Program-made: the position numbers and the translations under genes
Assembly: GCA_963545565.1 (NCBI GenBank)
Contig: CAUUJV010000003.1
Span: 121,880 to 185,879 of the forward strand
Origin: CAUUJV01 sp963545565
Lineage (GTDB): Bacteria; Actinomycetota; Actinomycetes; Actinomycetales; Bifidobacteriaceae
Length of the DNA stretch: 64,000 nucleotides
Direction of reading: 5' to 3'
The notes under the pieces: generated by a model
What the model saw: the letters and a program-made list of their open reading frames with translations, nothing else
Told to the model about the DNA's origin: nothing
The model's database searches: none
Shown: positions 34,907 through 43,026 of the stretch, one piece after another
Numbering within the stretch: position 1 is the first letter of the stretch
How the letters are laid out: each line of letters opens with the position of its first letter

Positions 34907-36037
34907 CTAGAGCTCACTTGGCACGGTTTTCAAAGTGACGATTAACCCCAAGTGATCCGTGCGAGGAACTTTAACAGTTTTCTCGTTAACTGCCGTAATC
35001 CCCGTGGTATGCAACACGTGATCGATTTCAATTAGAGCTGGAAACGCTGGCCATGAAGCAGGAAAAGTATTATGTGCTCCTGAATGAAGCTCATAGGAAG
35101 AATCAGCAAATCCTTGTTGCAAGGTTTTTCGCAGTGAAGCATGATGCAGATTGGAATTAAGATCTCCCATAACAACGGTAGTAAGCGACTCTGTTGCAAG
35201 AGAACCAAGAGCTTGAATGCTGCTGCTCCAATCCTTTCCGCTGCGTTGGGGGGATTTAGGATGTACGCTAGCAAAGCGAACAGTTTCACCGCCAATGCTC
35301 GTTATTATGCTTGAAACGTTAGAAGAAGCAATAGGCAGTGCTGAGCCAGTACTGGAAACTACATCAAGACGAGTCAATAGGGCGTTGAATCCGCCATTGT
35401 CTCCATCGGTTTTTGCACCCCTTTGAACGCTTGGAAGAATTTGGCGAAGTCCTGCTTGCTCTAATCGCTGCATAAGGTCATCTGTTACCTCTTGTAAAGC
35501 AAGCACGTCTATATTATTCATTTCTACGTAGTGAGTTATAGAACCGGCGTCAGCTCTGCCGTAACGGCAGTTCAGCGTCATAACAGTAATTGTGTTAGTT
35601 TTCTCTGCGGTGTCCTCTGCAGCGCTCTTATCAGTAGATTTAGTGGTGGATTGTATGCCTCCCAGCGTCGTGGCAGAGTAGGAATTAATTAGGGATGCAT
35701 ATGCCGCTTGCTGAGCAGGCATAGTAATGAATTTACTGACTATCGCAGGAATAGGAATGTAGAAACCAATTGCCCACAGAACATGAATGACAATAAGCAG
35801 CATACTGACGGCAACCTGCGAGCGCTGTCTCATTGCAGTCGCCGCAATCAGAACCACCACAATCGGCACAATCGTGAGGGGAATAAGTGCAACGAGTTCA
35901 GGGATGGGGTGTAATCCATCCATTCCAGCTGGTACGTAATGTAACAGCATCCATATGGCTAAAACAATGAGTGATATCCAGATGAATGCTGACATACGCT
36001 TCTTTCGTAACGGCGTGCGCTTCGCACGGGAAGGCAC
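34907..36037 (-). CDS. Membrane-anchored endonuclease/exonuclease/phosphatase-family protein
   Basis: A 376-residue protein. About three N-terminal helices (residues ~15-35, 45-70, 75-100) are followed by an EEP catalytic domain. Its conserved elements are TLNCRYGRADA, VLALQEVTD with the metal-binding Glu, SVHPKS, VMGDLNSN, IDHVLHT and the closing RTDHLG. The substrate may be nucleic acid, a phosphoinositide-like lipid or another phosphodiester. The GTG start lies 1 bp after the ffh stop, so it is translated from the ffh message. Confidence 0.85.
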   Translation of the reverse strand: MPSRAKRTPLRKKRMSAFIWISLIVLAIWMLLHYVPAGMDGLHPIPELVALIPLTIVPIVVVLIAATAMRQRSQVAVSMLLIVIHVLWAIGFYIPIPAIVSKFITMPAQQAAYASLINSYSATTLGGIQSTTKSTDKSAAEDTAEKTNTITVMTLNCRYGRADAGSITHYVEMNNIDVLALQEVTDDLMQRLEQAGLRQILPSVQRGAKTDGDNGGFNALLTRLDVVSSTGSALPIASSNVSSIITSIGGETVRFASVHPKSPQRSGKDWSSSIQALGSLATESLTTVVMGDLNSNLHHASLRKTLQQGFADSSYELHSGAHNTFPASWPAFPALIEIDHVLHTTGITAVNEKTVKVPRTDHLGLIVTLKTVPSEL

Positions 36038-36038
36038 G

Positions 36039-37673
36039 CTAAGCTTGACCGCCTAAGAGACCGCTGAGACCTGAACCGAATCTTGCTGGCAAATCAGACA
36101 ATCCTTGCGGCTGGTCGGGCTGCTTAGTAAATGCAGAGCCAGAGGTTTGAGTAGAAGATTGCTTTGATTTTCCAGCCAATTTATCGCGCAAAGCTCTTTC
36201 TTCAGCCTCACGTTTCATTGGGTTACCGGAGCGACCGCCCTTTTTCTTATTTTTGTTCTTCTTGTTCTTACGCGAACTATTGCCGCCACCCATTCCGGGG
36301 ATTCCTGGCATTCCAGGCATAGAACGAGAACCGTTGCCCATACGCTTCATCATCTTGGCGGCCTGTTCAAAGCGTTGCAAAAGACCGTTGACTGCAGAAA
36401 CGGTTACACCTGCACCGTACGCAATACGAGCTCGGCGACTTCCATCAATAATTTTTGGATTGCGGCGCTCTGCAGGAGTCATGGAACGAATGATTGCCTC
36501 AGTGCGGTCAACTTCTTTTTCATCAAACTGGTCAATTGCTTGACGATACTGCCCCATGCCTGGGATCATGCCGAGCAAACTCTTCATAGATCCAAGCTGG
36601 CGAACTTGTTGAAGCTGGCTTAAGAAATCATCAAGACCAAAAGAACCTTCTGCAAGCTTTTCTGCTGCTTGTCGGGCTTCTTCCTCATCGAACTGCTTCT
36701 GTGCCTGCTCAATAAGGGTGAGAATATCGCCCATATCGAGAATTCGAGAAGCCATACGGTCTGGGTGGAAGACTTCAAAATCTTTCAGACCTTCGCCGGT
36801 AGAGGAGAAGAGAATTGGCTTGCCGGTAACACTTGCTACAGAAAGCGCAGCACCACCGCGCGCATCGCCATCGAGCTTAGAAAGCACAACGCCGGTAAAA
36901 TCAACACCTTCATCGAATGCTTTTGCGGTGGCAACTGCATCCTGGCCAATCATGGCATCAATAACGAAGAGAATTTCATTAGGATTGACTGCGTCGCGGA
37001 TATTGCGTGCCTGCTGCATGAGCTCAGCATCTACGCCAAGACGTCCAGCAGTATCGATAATTACTGTGTCGTATAACTTGGTCTTTGCGAGTTCAACAGA
37101 GTCACGAGCTACCTTAACTGGGTCGCCGGTAGCTTGACCAGGGGAGACCACGTCAGAGCTGGAAGACTGCACGCCAGGTTCAGGAGCATACACTGGTACG
37201 CCTGCGCGCTCGCCCACCACCTGCAGCTGAGTCACAGCGTTAGGACGCTGCAAATCGGCAGCTACGAGCAGAGGAGTGTGCCCAGTATCTTTGAGCCAAT
37301 ATCCAAGCTTACCTGCGAGAGTAGTTTTACCTGCACCCTGCAGACCTGCCAACATGATGATGGTTGGAGGATTTTTCGCAAAGTTGAGTGGACGATCAAC
37401 ACCAGCACCCAAAATTTGTGTGAGCTCATCGTTGACGATAGAAACAACCTGTTGGGCTGGGTTCAGTGCTTGGGAAACCTCGGCACCCAAAGCACGCTCG
37501 CGGACGCGGCCGGTGAAGCTGCGAACCACATCAAGAGCAACGTCGGCATCAAGCAGAGCACGGCGAATCTCACGGATTGTGCCGTCAATATCTGCTTCGG
37601 AAAGCTTACCTTTAGAACGCAAATTCTTGAATGCGTTCGATAAGCGGTCTGTAAGTGAACTAAAAGCTGCCAT
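36039..37673 (-). CDS. ffh: Signal recognition particle protein Ffh
   Basis: The SRP54 GTPase that directs nascent membrane proteins to FtsY. The 544-residue protein has the N domain (FSSLTDRLSNAFKNLRSKG), then the G domain with LAGLQGAGKTTLAGKL, DTAGR and TKLDGDARGG-type motifs (here SKLDGDARGG). The Met-rich M domain follows (MKSLLGMIPGMGQYR, MTPAERRNP, RRARIAYGAG). The C terminus has a Gly/Met-rich and Lys-rich linker and an extra ~60-residue tail, typical of actinobacterial Ffh. It lies 33 bp after cysS. Confidence 0.96.
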   Translation of the reverse strand: MAAFSSLTDRLSNAFKNLRSKGKLSEADIDGTIREIRRALLDADVALDVVRSFTGRVRERALGAEVSQALNPAQQVVSIVNDELTQILGAGVDRPLNFAKNPPTIIMLAGLQGAGKTTLAGKLGYWLKDTGHTPLLVAADLQRPNAVTQLQVVGERAGVPVYAPEPGVQSSSSDVVSPGQATGDPVKVARDSVELAKTKLYDTVIIDTAGRLGVDAELMQQARNIRDAVNPNEILFVIDAMIGQDAVATAKAFDEGVDFTGVVLSKLDGDARGGAALSVASVTGKPILFSSTGEGLKDFEVFHPDRMASRILDMGDILTLIEQAQKQFDEEEARQAAEKLAEGSFGLDDFLSQLQQVRQLGSMKSLLGMIPGMGQYRQAIDQFDEKEVDRTEAIIRSMTPAERRNPKIIDGSRRARIAYGAGVTVSAVNGLLQRFEQAAKMMKRMGNGSRSMPGMPGIPGMGGGNSSRKNKKNKNKKKGGRSGNPMKREAEERALRDKLAGKSKQSSTQTSGSAFTKQPDQPQGLSDLPARFGSGLSGLLGGQA

Positions 37674-37706
37674 AATGTCACCAGTCTACTGGGTTATAAC
37701 GAAAAA

Positions 37707-39407
37707 CTACTTAGAGAAAGACCATGTTGAACCTTGCGGGCCATCTTCAATCACAATTCCTACTTGAGCTAACGAATCGCGAATGGAATCAGCCGTTGAA
37801 AAATCCTTATTTTTTCGAGCTGTAGATCGAGCATCAAGTTGATTTTGGATAAGAGCATTCAAAGTATTTTCTGCTTGATATGAATTTGCAGAAGTCCCTC
37901 CTGCAGCTGTAGCACTATTTTGATCATGTGCTTCAGAAGTTCGAGTAGGGGAGCCAGCGCCGGTGATCCACTGGGAGTCAAGAGGATCGAGACCAAGGGT
38001 GTCAAGCATTGCTCGAACGTTGAGCAATGTACGGCTTAGGAGTTCGCACGCGGTTTCGCGCGCATCGCCATCTGGCATTGCTGCAAGATCAGAAATCATC
38101 GTGTTTCCGGCGCGGACAGTGCTAAAAATAGCTGCCAATGCGCCAGGAATATTCACATCGTCATTCATTGCGTTTGTAAAGTCTTCCGGAAGGAAATCTG
38201 CGCTAACTTCCTCTACCTGTGCTCGGCTCGGCTGCTGAATGAGTGCGCCTGCGTGATCAATGAAGCTGCTGATGCGTTCCCATGCGCGCTGAGCCTCAGT
38301 AAGGGTTTGTGGGCCCCATTCGAGCATGGAACGGTAATGCACACCGGCTAAAGCGTAGCGAACCATCCATGGTGTGTATCCTTCGAGTACAGACTCAATG
38401 GAGAGCCCATTACCCAAGGATTTACTCATCTTTTCACCTTTTTGAGTCACCCAAGCTGAGTGCATCCAGCGGTGAGCAAAACCCCACCCGGCTGCGCGAG
38501 ACTGTGCCATCTCATTTTCATGATGAGGGAATCGCAAATCCAAGCCACCGCCGTGAATATCAAAGTCATCGCCCAAATAACGCTGACTCATAGCAGAGCA
38601 TTCAATATGCCAGCCAGGGCGGCCAACACCAAACGGAGTGTTCCATCGGGCTGTAAAGGGATCAGTATCTTTAGGAGCTTTCCAGAGTGCAAAATCGCGA
38701 GGATTATGCTTATTCTCGGAAAGATCTGCTGCATCGACGGGGTTATATTTGTCGCTGCCAACATTATCAACAGAAGGGGCAGCTGCTTCAACTGCGGAGT
38801 CAACAAGATTTGTACTTGCCGCTTGAGTTCCGCTGGCCTGATGAGTCAGCTCACCGTAAGCCTGCCATGAGGGAACGTCAAAGTATACGTTTCCACTCGG
38901 TGTTCCATCAGGATTATTCACCACGTAGGCGTGACCGTTGTCAATCAAGCGCTGAATCAAATTAATCATGTCTGGAACATGGCCAGTTGCACGAGGTTCA
39001 TATGTAGGAGGAAGCACGCCTAGCAAAGCGTAGGCGGCAGTAAATTCACGCTCATAGATGTATGCGCGTTCCCACCACTGCTGACCAGCCGCTGCTGCCT
39101 TGTCTAAAATCTTGTCATCAATATCGGTGACATTGCGCACGAACGTAACATGATACCCCAGCCTCATCATCCAGCGGCGGATTACGTCAAAAGCTACTCC
39201 TGCGCGCAAATGGCCTACATGAGGCGAACTTTGCACGGTGGCGCCACACACATAAATACCCACTTCACCGACTTTGATTGGTACAAAAGGAGTTACGCTG
39301 TGAGATTTTGAGTCGTACAAGCGAAGCTCAGATGCCGCCTTGGCATTGAAATTAGTAGTGTTGTGGCTGTTTTTCATAGTCTTGAGGTTAGTTGCTTTAT
39401 AAGACAT
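37707..39407 (-). CDS. cysS: Cysteinyl-tRNA synthetase
   Basis: Class I synthetase charging tRNA-Cys. Of up to 566 residues, the core begins ELRLYDSKSHSVTPFVP. Seen are the zinc Cys and HIGH-equivalent in YVCGATVQSSPHVGHLRAG, the HIECSAMSQRYLG zinc region, HGGGLDLRFPHHENE, and the KMSKS motif in KGEKMSKSLGNG. A low-complexity insert (ASGTQAASTNLVDSAVEAAA) lies near residue 200. The start is uncertain: the ATG at 39407 or at 39377, neither with a clear ribosome site. It heads a cysS-ffh-EEP run. Confidence 0.95.
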   Translation of the reverse strand: MSYKATNLKTMKNSHNTTNFNAKAASELRLYDSKSHSVTPFVPIKVGEVGIYVCGATVQSSPHVGHLRAGVAFDVIRRWMMRLGYHVTFVRNVTDIDDKILDKAAAAGQQWWERAYIYEREFTAAYALLGVLPPTYEPRATGHVPDMINLIQRLIDNGHAYVVNNPDGTPSGNVYFDVPSWQAYGELTHQASGTQAASTNLVDSAVEAAAPSVDNVGSDKYNPVDAADLSENKHNPRDFALWKAPKDTDPFTARWNTPFGVGRPGWHIECSAMSQRYLGDDFDIHGGGLDLRFPHHENEMAQSRAAGWGFAHRWMHSAWVTQKGEKMSKSLGNGLSIESVLEGYTPWMVRYALAGVHYRSMLEWGPQTLTEAQRAWERISSFIDHAGALIQQPSRAQVEEVSADFLPEDFTNAMNDDVNIPGALAAIFSTVRAGNTMISDLAAMPDGDARETACELLSRTLLNVRAMLDTLGLDPLDSQWITGAGSPTRTSEAHDQNSATAAGGTSANSYQAENTLNALIQNQLDARSTARKNKDFSTADSIRDSLAQVGIVIEDGPQGSTWSFSK

Positions 39408-39514
39408 ACATGCAAAGTAAAAAAAGCATGATATTAAGCAAAAATGTTCAGCGCTATTAAACGAATAGTGAACCGATATAATACTTTGTTAAAGCAGCGT
39501 GTCACAATGAAGGA

Positions 39515-40237
39515 ATGATTGAACCGCAGGTAGTAATCTTTCAGCACGTAGATTGGGAGAAGCCGGGCCGCATCGCGATGGCTCTTGAAGAGGCTTCCAT
39601 CAAGTATTCGGTGATGAATGTGGCTGACACGAAGAAGCCAGATTTGCCTGATTTAGACTCCGTGTGTGGTGTTGTGATTATGGGTGGGCCAATGGGGGCC
39701 CAAGATTTTGACGAGTATCCCGGTCTCAAAGCTGAAGCTAAGTATGCCAAAGCTGCCATTGAGGCTGGAACACCTGTACTAGGCGTGTGCCTTGGCCATC
39801 AGATTTTGGCAACCGCGCTCGGTGCGAAGCTTTCATCAAATAAAGAAAACGAAATCGGCTTTGCACAAATTAACCGCGTAGAGCGAGACGAATATCTTCC
39901 ACTTCCACACACGGGTGCAACTCCTCTGCATTGGCATGGAGACGTTGTGTCTCTTCCGAAGGGGGCTATGCTTCTAGCTGGCACAAAGCTCACAAAGAAT
40001 CAGGCATTCCGCTATAAAACTGCCTTGGGGCTGCAATTTCACATGGAAGTCAATGCTGTTTTACTCGACGAGTGGTTGAGCACTAAAGAGATGACCGCTG
40101 GTTTGAAGAAGTCACATATTGCAAAGATTCGCGAAGATTTTGAGAAATATAATGCTCAGATTCGCCCGCTTGCAGAAGCTACATTTGGTGGTTTTGCTGC
40201 TCGCTGTGCAACCTATAGTCATACGCTGAATAATTAA
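39515..40237 (+). CDS. Class I glutamine amidotransferase-like protein
   Basis: A 240-residue GATase1 protein of the GuaA-N-like stand-alone type. The catalytic triad is visible: Cys in GVCLGHQILATALG, and His-x-Glu in LGLQFHMEVNA. The N terminus reads IFQHVDWEKPGRIAMALEE. No synthetase domain or partner lies nearby. Stand-alone members include gamma-glutamyl hydrolases and glutamine-dependent subunits, so the reaction is open. The ATG follows AAGG, and TATAAT at 39477-39482 is a plausible -10 box. Confidence 0.82.
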   Translation: MIEPQVVIFQHVDWEKPGRIAMALEEASIKYSVMNVADTKKPDLPDLDSVCGVVIMGGPMGAQDFDEYPGLKAEAKYAKAAIEAGTPVLGVCLGHQILATALGAKLSSNKENEIGFAQINRVERDEYLPLPHTGATPLHWHGDVVSLPKGAMLLAGTKLTKNQAFRYKTALGLQFHMEVNAVLLDEWLSTKEMTAGLKKSHIAKIREDFEKYNAQIRPLAEATFGGFAARCATYSHTLNN

Positions 40238-40315
40238 TTTACGTCTAATTTCATATTTAATTTCATATTTCATTTCACATTTTATTTTGAGAAGAAGATT
40301 GGAAAGATTGGCTCA

Positions 40316-42358
40316 ATGCCTATTCATGATCTTGGATTAGAACACGTTTCGCTTGCCTTTGCTACAAAGACGATTTTTACTGATGTAACGCAAGGTATTG
40401 TTGAGGGCGACCGCATTGGAATTGTTGGAAAAAATGGTGATGGCAAATCCACTTTATTGCATTTGCTTGCTGGTTTGCGTGAACCAGATTCTGGACGAAT
40501 AACTCGCCGTGGTGGTCTTACTCTGGGCTTGCTTGACCAACGCGATTCGCTTGATGATTCAGCAACTGTGCGCGAAGCTGCTCTTGGGAAGCGTGAAGAT
40601 TACGAATGGGCGGCGAATCAGTCATCTCGCGAAGTGGTAGAAACTTTACTTGAAGGCATGAGCTTAGAATCTCGTGTTGGAGATCTCTCTGGCGGTCAAC
40701 GAAGGCGCGTGGACTTAGCGCGTTTATTACTGCAAGACTGGGATATCTTGATTCTTGACGAGCCTACTAATCACTTGGATATGGCCACAATCCATTGGCT
40801 TGCAGCGCATCTGAAAAATCGATGGTCTATTAACTCTGGCGCATTGCTTGTGGTGACTCACGACCGCTGGTTTCTTGATGAAGTATGTTCTTCGATGTGG
40901 GAAGTGCATGATGGCACGATTGACCCATTTGAGGGTGGATACAGCGCATACATGCTTCAGCGAGTAGAACGAGACCGTCAAGCAGATGTTGCAGAAACGA
41001 AACGTCGTAATCTTGCCCGCAAAGAACTTGCATGGCTAACTCGGGGCGCTCGCGCTCGCTCCACAAAGCAGAAGTTCCATGTGAAAGCTGCTACGGAATT
41101 GATTGCTGACGTTCCTCCCGTGCGTAATACTTTAGCCTTGAAACAAATGGCAACCTCGCGTTTAGGCAAACAAGTTGTTGATTTGATTGATGTTACGCAC
41201 ATTTATCCGGTTCAAGATGCGTCTAAACTCAGCGTCGGCGAGGAACTTGTCAGCGTTGAGGTAACTGTTGATGAATCTTCAGCTGATGAATCTTCGGTTG
41301 ATGAGTCTTTACAGGGGAATAACCAAGAAGATAAGTCCGCACAAACCCGTGCAGTGCAGACAAAAACAATCACTGGTAAACGCATCCTTGATGATGTGAC
41401 TTGGTTGATTGGCCCAGGCGATCGATTTGGTATTGTCGGCTCAAATGGGGTGGGGAAATCGACTCTCCTCAGCATTATTGATGGCACGTTAAAGCCAACG
41501 CTTGGACGTGTGAATATTGGCAAAACGGTTAAATTTGCCGTGCTTACGCAGCGTCTTGATGAGTTGGAAAAGCTTGGAAAATATAAGGTTAAAGAAGTTC
41601 TGAGCCGTTATAAGCCAATGTATATTGTGGATGGCAAAGAAACTACGCCTGGCCAGATGATGGAACGTTTGGGGTTTGAATCTGCACAGCTAATGACTCC
41701 TATTAAGGATCTTTCTGGCGGGCAGAAGCGCCGTATGCAACTGCTGCTGATTTTGTTGGATGAGCCAAATGTTCTCATTATGGATGAGCCGGGTAATGAT
41801 CTCGACACCGATATGCTTGCAGTCATGGAAGATGTGCTTGACACTTGGCCTGGTACTCTCATTGTGGTCTCCCACGATAGCTATTTACTTGAGCGCGTTA
41901 CTGATCAACAGTTTGCGATTCTTGATGGCAAGATTCGCCATCTTCCTGGCGGTGTAGACGATTACTTTACGTTGCTTAATGAGTCGAAGCGTGCACGTAC
42001 TGCACAGGGTTTTGGTGCTTCAGCTAACGCTATTAGCAGCAATTTAGACGGCGGCACTTCCAAGCAATCCCGTACTGACCAGTCTTTGTATTCTGTGCGA
42101 TCCTCTCCTTCTCGCCGTGCCGACGACAAAGCAACTCGTATTGCCAAACGTGAGGCGTCAAAGCGCATTTCTGCAATCGATCGTAAGCTTACAAAACTCG
42201 CAGCCGAGCAGGAAAAGATTGAGCAGAAGATGGCTTCACAAGATCCTAGTGATTATGTGGGGCTAGGTGAGCTTAATGAGGAATTGCAAGCTGTTCAGGC
42301 TCAAGTGAGCGAACTTGAAGAAGAGTGGATGGAACTCTCAGAGATGGTTGAAGGATAA
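40316..42358 (+). CDS. ABC-F family ATP-binding protein
   Basis: A 680-residue soluble protein with two ABC domains and no membrane segments, the ABC-F pattern of ribosome-associated translation factors (Uup/EttA-like, some giving antibiotic resistance). Walker A motifs are GIVGKNGDGKSTLL and GIVGSNGVGKSTLL. Signatures are LSGGQRRRVDLARLLL and LSGGQKRRMQLLL. Walker B ends are DEPTNHLD and DEPGNDLD. The inter-domain linker contains repeated DESS units (SADESSVDES). The C-terminal ~110 residues form a basic coiled coil, as in Uup. Specific role unknown. Confidence 0.92.
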   Translation: MPIHDLGLEHVSLAFATKTIFTDVTQGIVEGDRIGIVGKNGDGKSTLLHLLAGLREPDSGRITRRGGLTLGLLDQRDSLDDSATVREAALGKREDYEWAANQSSREVVETLLEGMSLESRVGDLSGGQRRRVDLARLLLQDWDILILDEPTNHLDMATIHWLAAHLKNRWSINSGALLVVTHDRWFLDEVCSSMWEVHDGTIDPFEGGYSAYMLQRVERDRQADVAETKRRNLARKELAWLTRGARARSTKQKFHVKAATELIADVPPVRNTLALKQMATSRLGKQVVDLIDVTHIYPVQDASKLSVGEELVSVEVTVDESSADESSVDESLQGNNQEDKSAQTRAVQTKTITGKRILDDVTWLIGPGDRFGIVGSNGVGKSTLLSIIDGTLKPTLGRVNIGKTVKFAVLTQRLDELEKLGKYKVKEVLSRYKPMYIVDGKETTPGQMMERLGFESAQLMTPIKDLSGGQKRRMQLLLILLDEPNVLIMDEPGNDLDTDMLAVMEDVLDTWPGTLIVVSHDSYLLERVTDQQFAILDGKIRHLPGGVDDYFTLLNESKRARTAQGFGASANAISSNLDGGTSKQSRTDQSLYSVRSSPSRRADDKATRIAKREASKRISAIDRKLTKLAAEQEKIEQKMASQDPSDYVGLGELNEELQAVQAQVSELEEEWMELSEMVEG

Positions 42359-42379
42359 TAAAGAGGATAATAAAAGCAA

Positions 42380-42420
42380 AAGCCGGGCGGAAAAATTTAA
42401 TTTCCAACCCGGCTTTATTT
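42380..42420. terminator. Bidirectional terminator between the ABC-F gene and ilvN
   Basis: AAGCCGGG (42380-42387) pairs with CCCGGCTT (42408-42415), with A/T-rich inner arms and T-rich tracts on both strands, between convergent genes. Confidence 0.85.
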
Positions 42421-42460
42421 TAGTTTACTTAGTTTAGTCTCTTAAGATTCTTATGTTTCC

Positions 42461-43012
42461 TTAGCGGTCGTTAATCTCAGATCCGATTACTTTCTCACTA
42501 AGTGCACGAGGTCCACGAGTCACAGCCACTGCGCCGGAGCGTACGAGTTCAATAATGCCGTACTGAGAGAGTAGACCGAGCAGAGCGTCAATCTTTCCTT
42601 GTGCACCGGTTGCCTCAACAGTGAGTGACTCAGTGTTGACGTCTACCACGCGCACACGGAACAAATCCACAATTTCGAGAATATCAGAGCGATTATTCTC
42701 GTTTGCACTTACTTTGATGAGTACGAGCTCACGTTCAACGGTGGTATCTTGATTGAGTTCCACAATCTTAAGCACATGCAGGAGCTTGTTAAGCTGCTTG
42801 ATGATCTGCTCAAGTGGAAGCTTTTCTACCGTTGCAGTGACGGTGATACGAGAGATATCTTCACGTTCTGTGGGAGAAACACTCAAGGAATCGATATTGA
42901 ATGCACGGCGAGCAAAGAGCGCACTGACGCGAGCAAGAACACCTGGGCGGTTCTCTACGAGCACGGATAAAGTATGGCGCTGTGCGCCAGGCTGAGTTGA
43001 AAGATTAGCCAT
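42461..43012 (-). CDS. ilvN: Acetolactate synthase regulatory (small) subunit
   Basis: A 183-residue ACT-domain regulatory subunit. The N-terminal ACT reads HTLSVLVENRPGVLARVSALF, followed by a second ACT-like region (LVLIKVSANENNRSDILEIV, VEATGAQGKIDALL). It confers valine feedback on IlvB in the first shared step of valine, leucine and isoleucine synthesis. It lies 14 bp after ilvB on the same strand. The leuCD genes sit elsewhere in the window. Confidence 0.96.
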   Translation of the reverse strand: MANLSTQPGAQRHTLSVLVENRPGVLARVSALFARRAFNIDSLSVSPTEREDISRITVTATVEKLPLEQIIKQLNKLLHVLKIVELNQDTTVERELVLIKVSANENNRSDILEIVDLFRVRVVDVNTESLTVEATGAQGKIDALLGLLSQYGIIELVRSGAVAVTRGPRALSEKVIGSEINDR

Positions 43013-43026
43013 TTTTGAGCGCCTCC

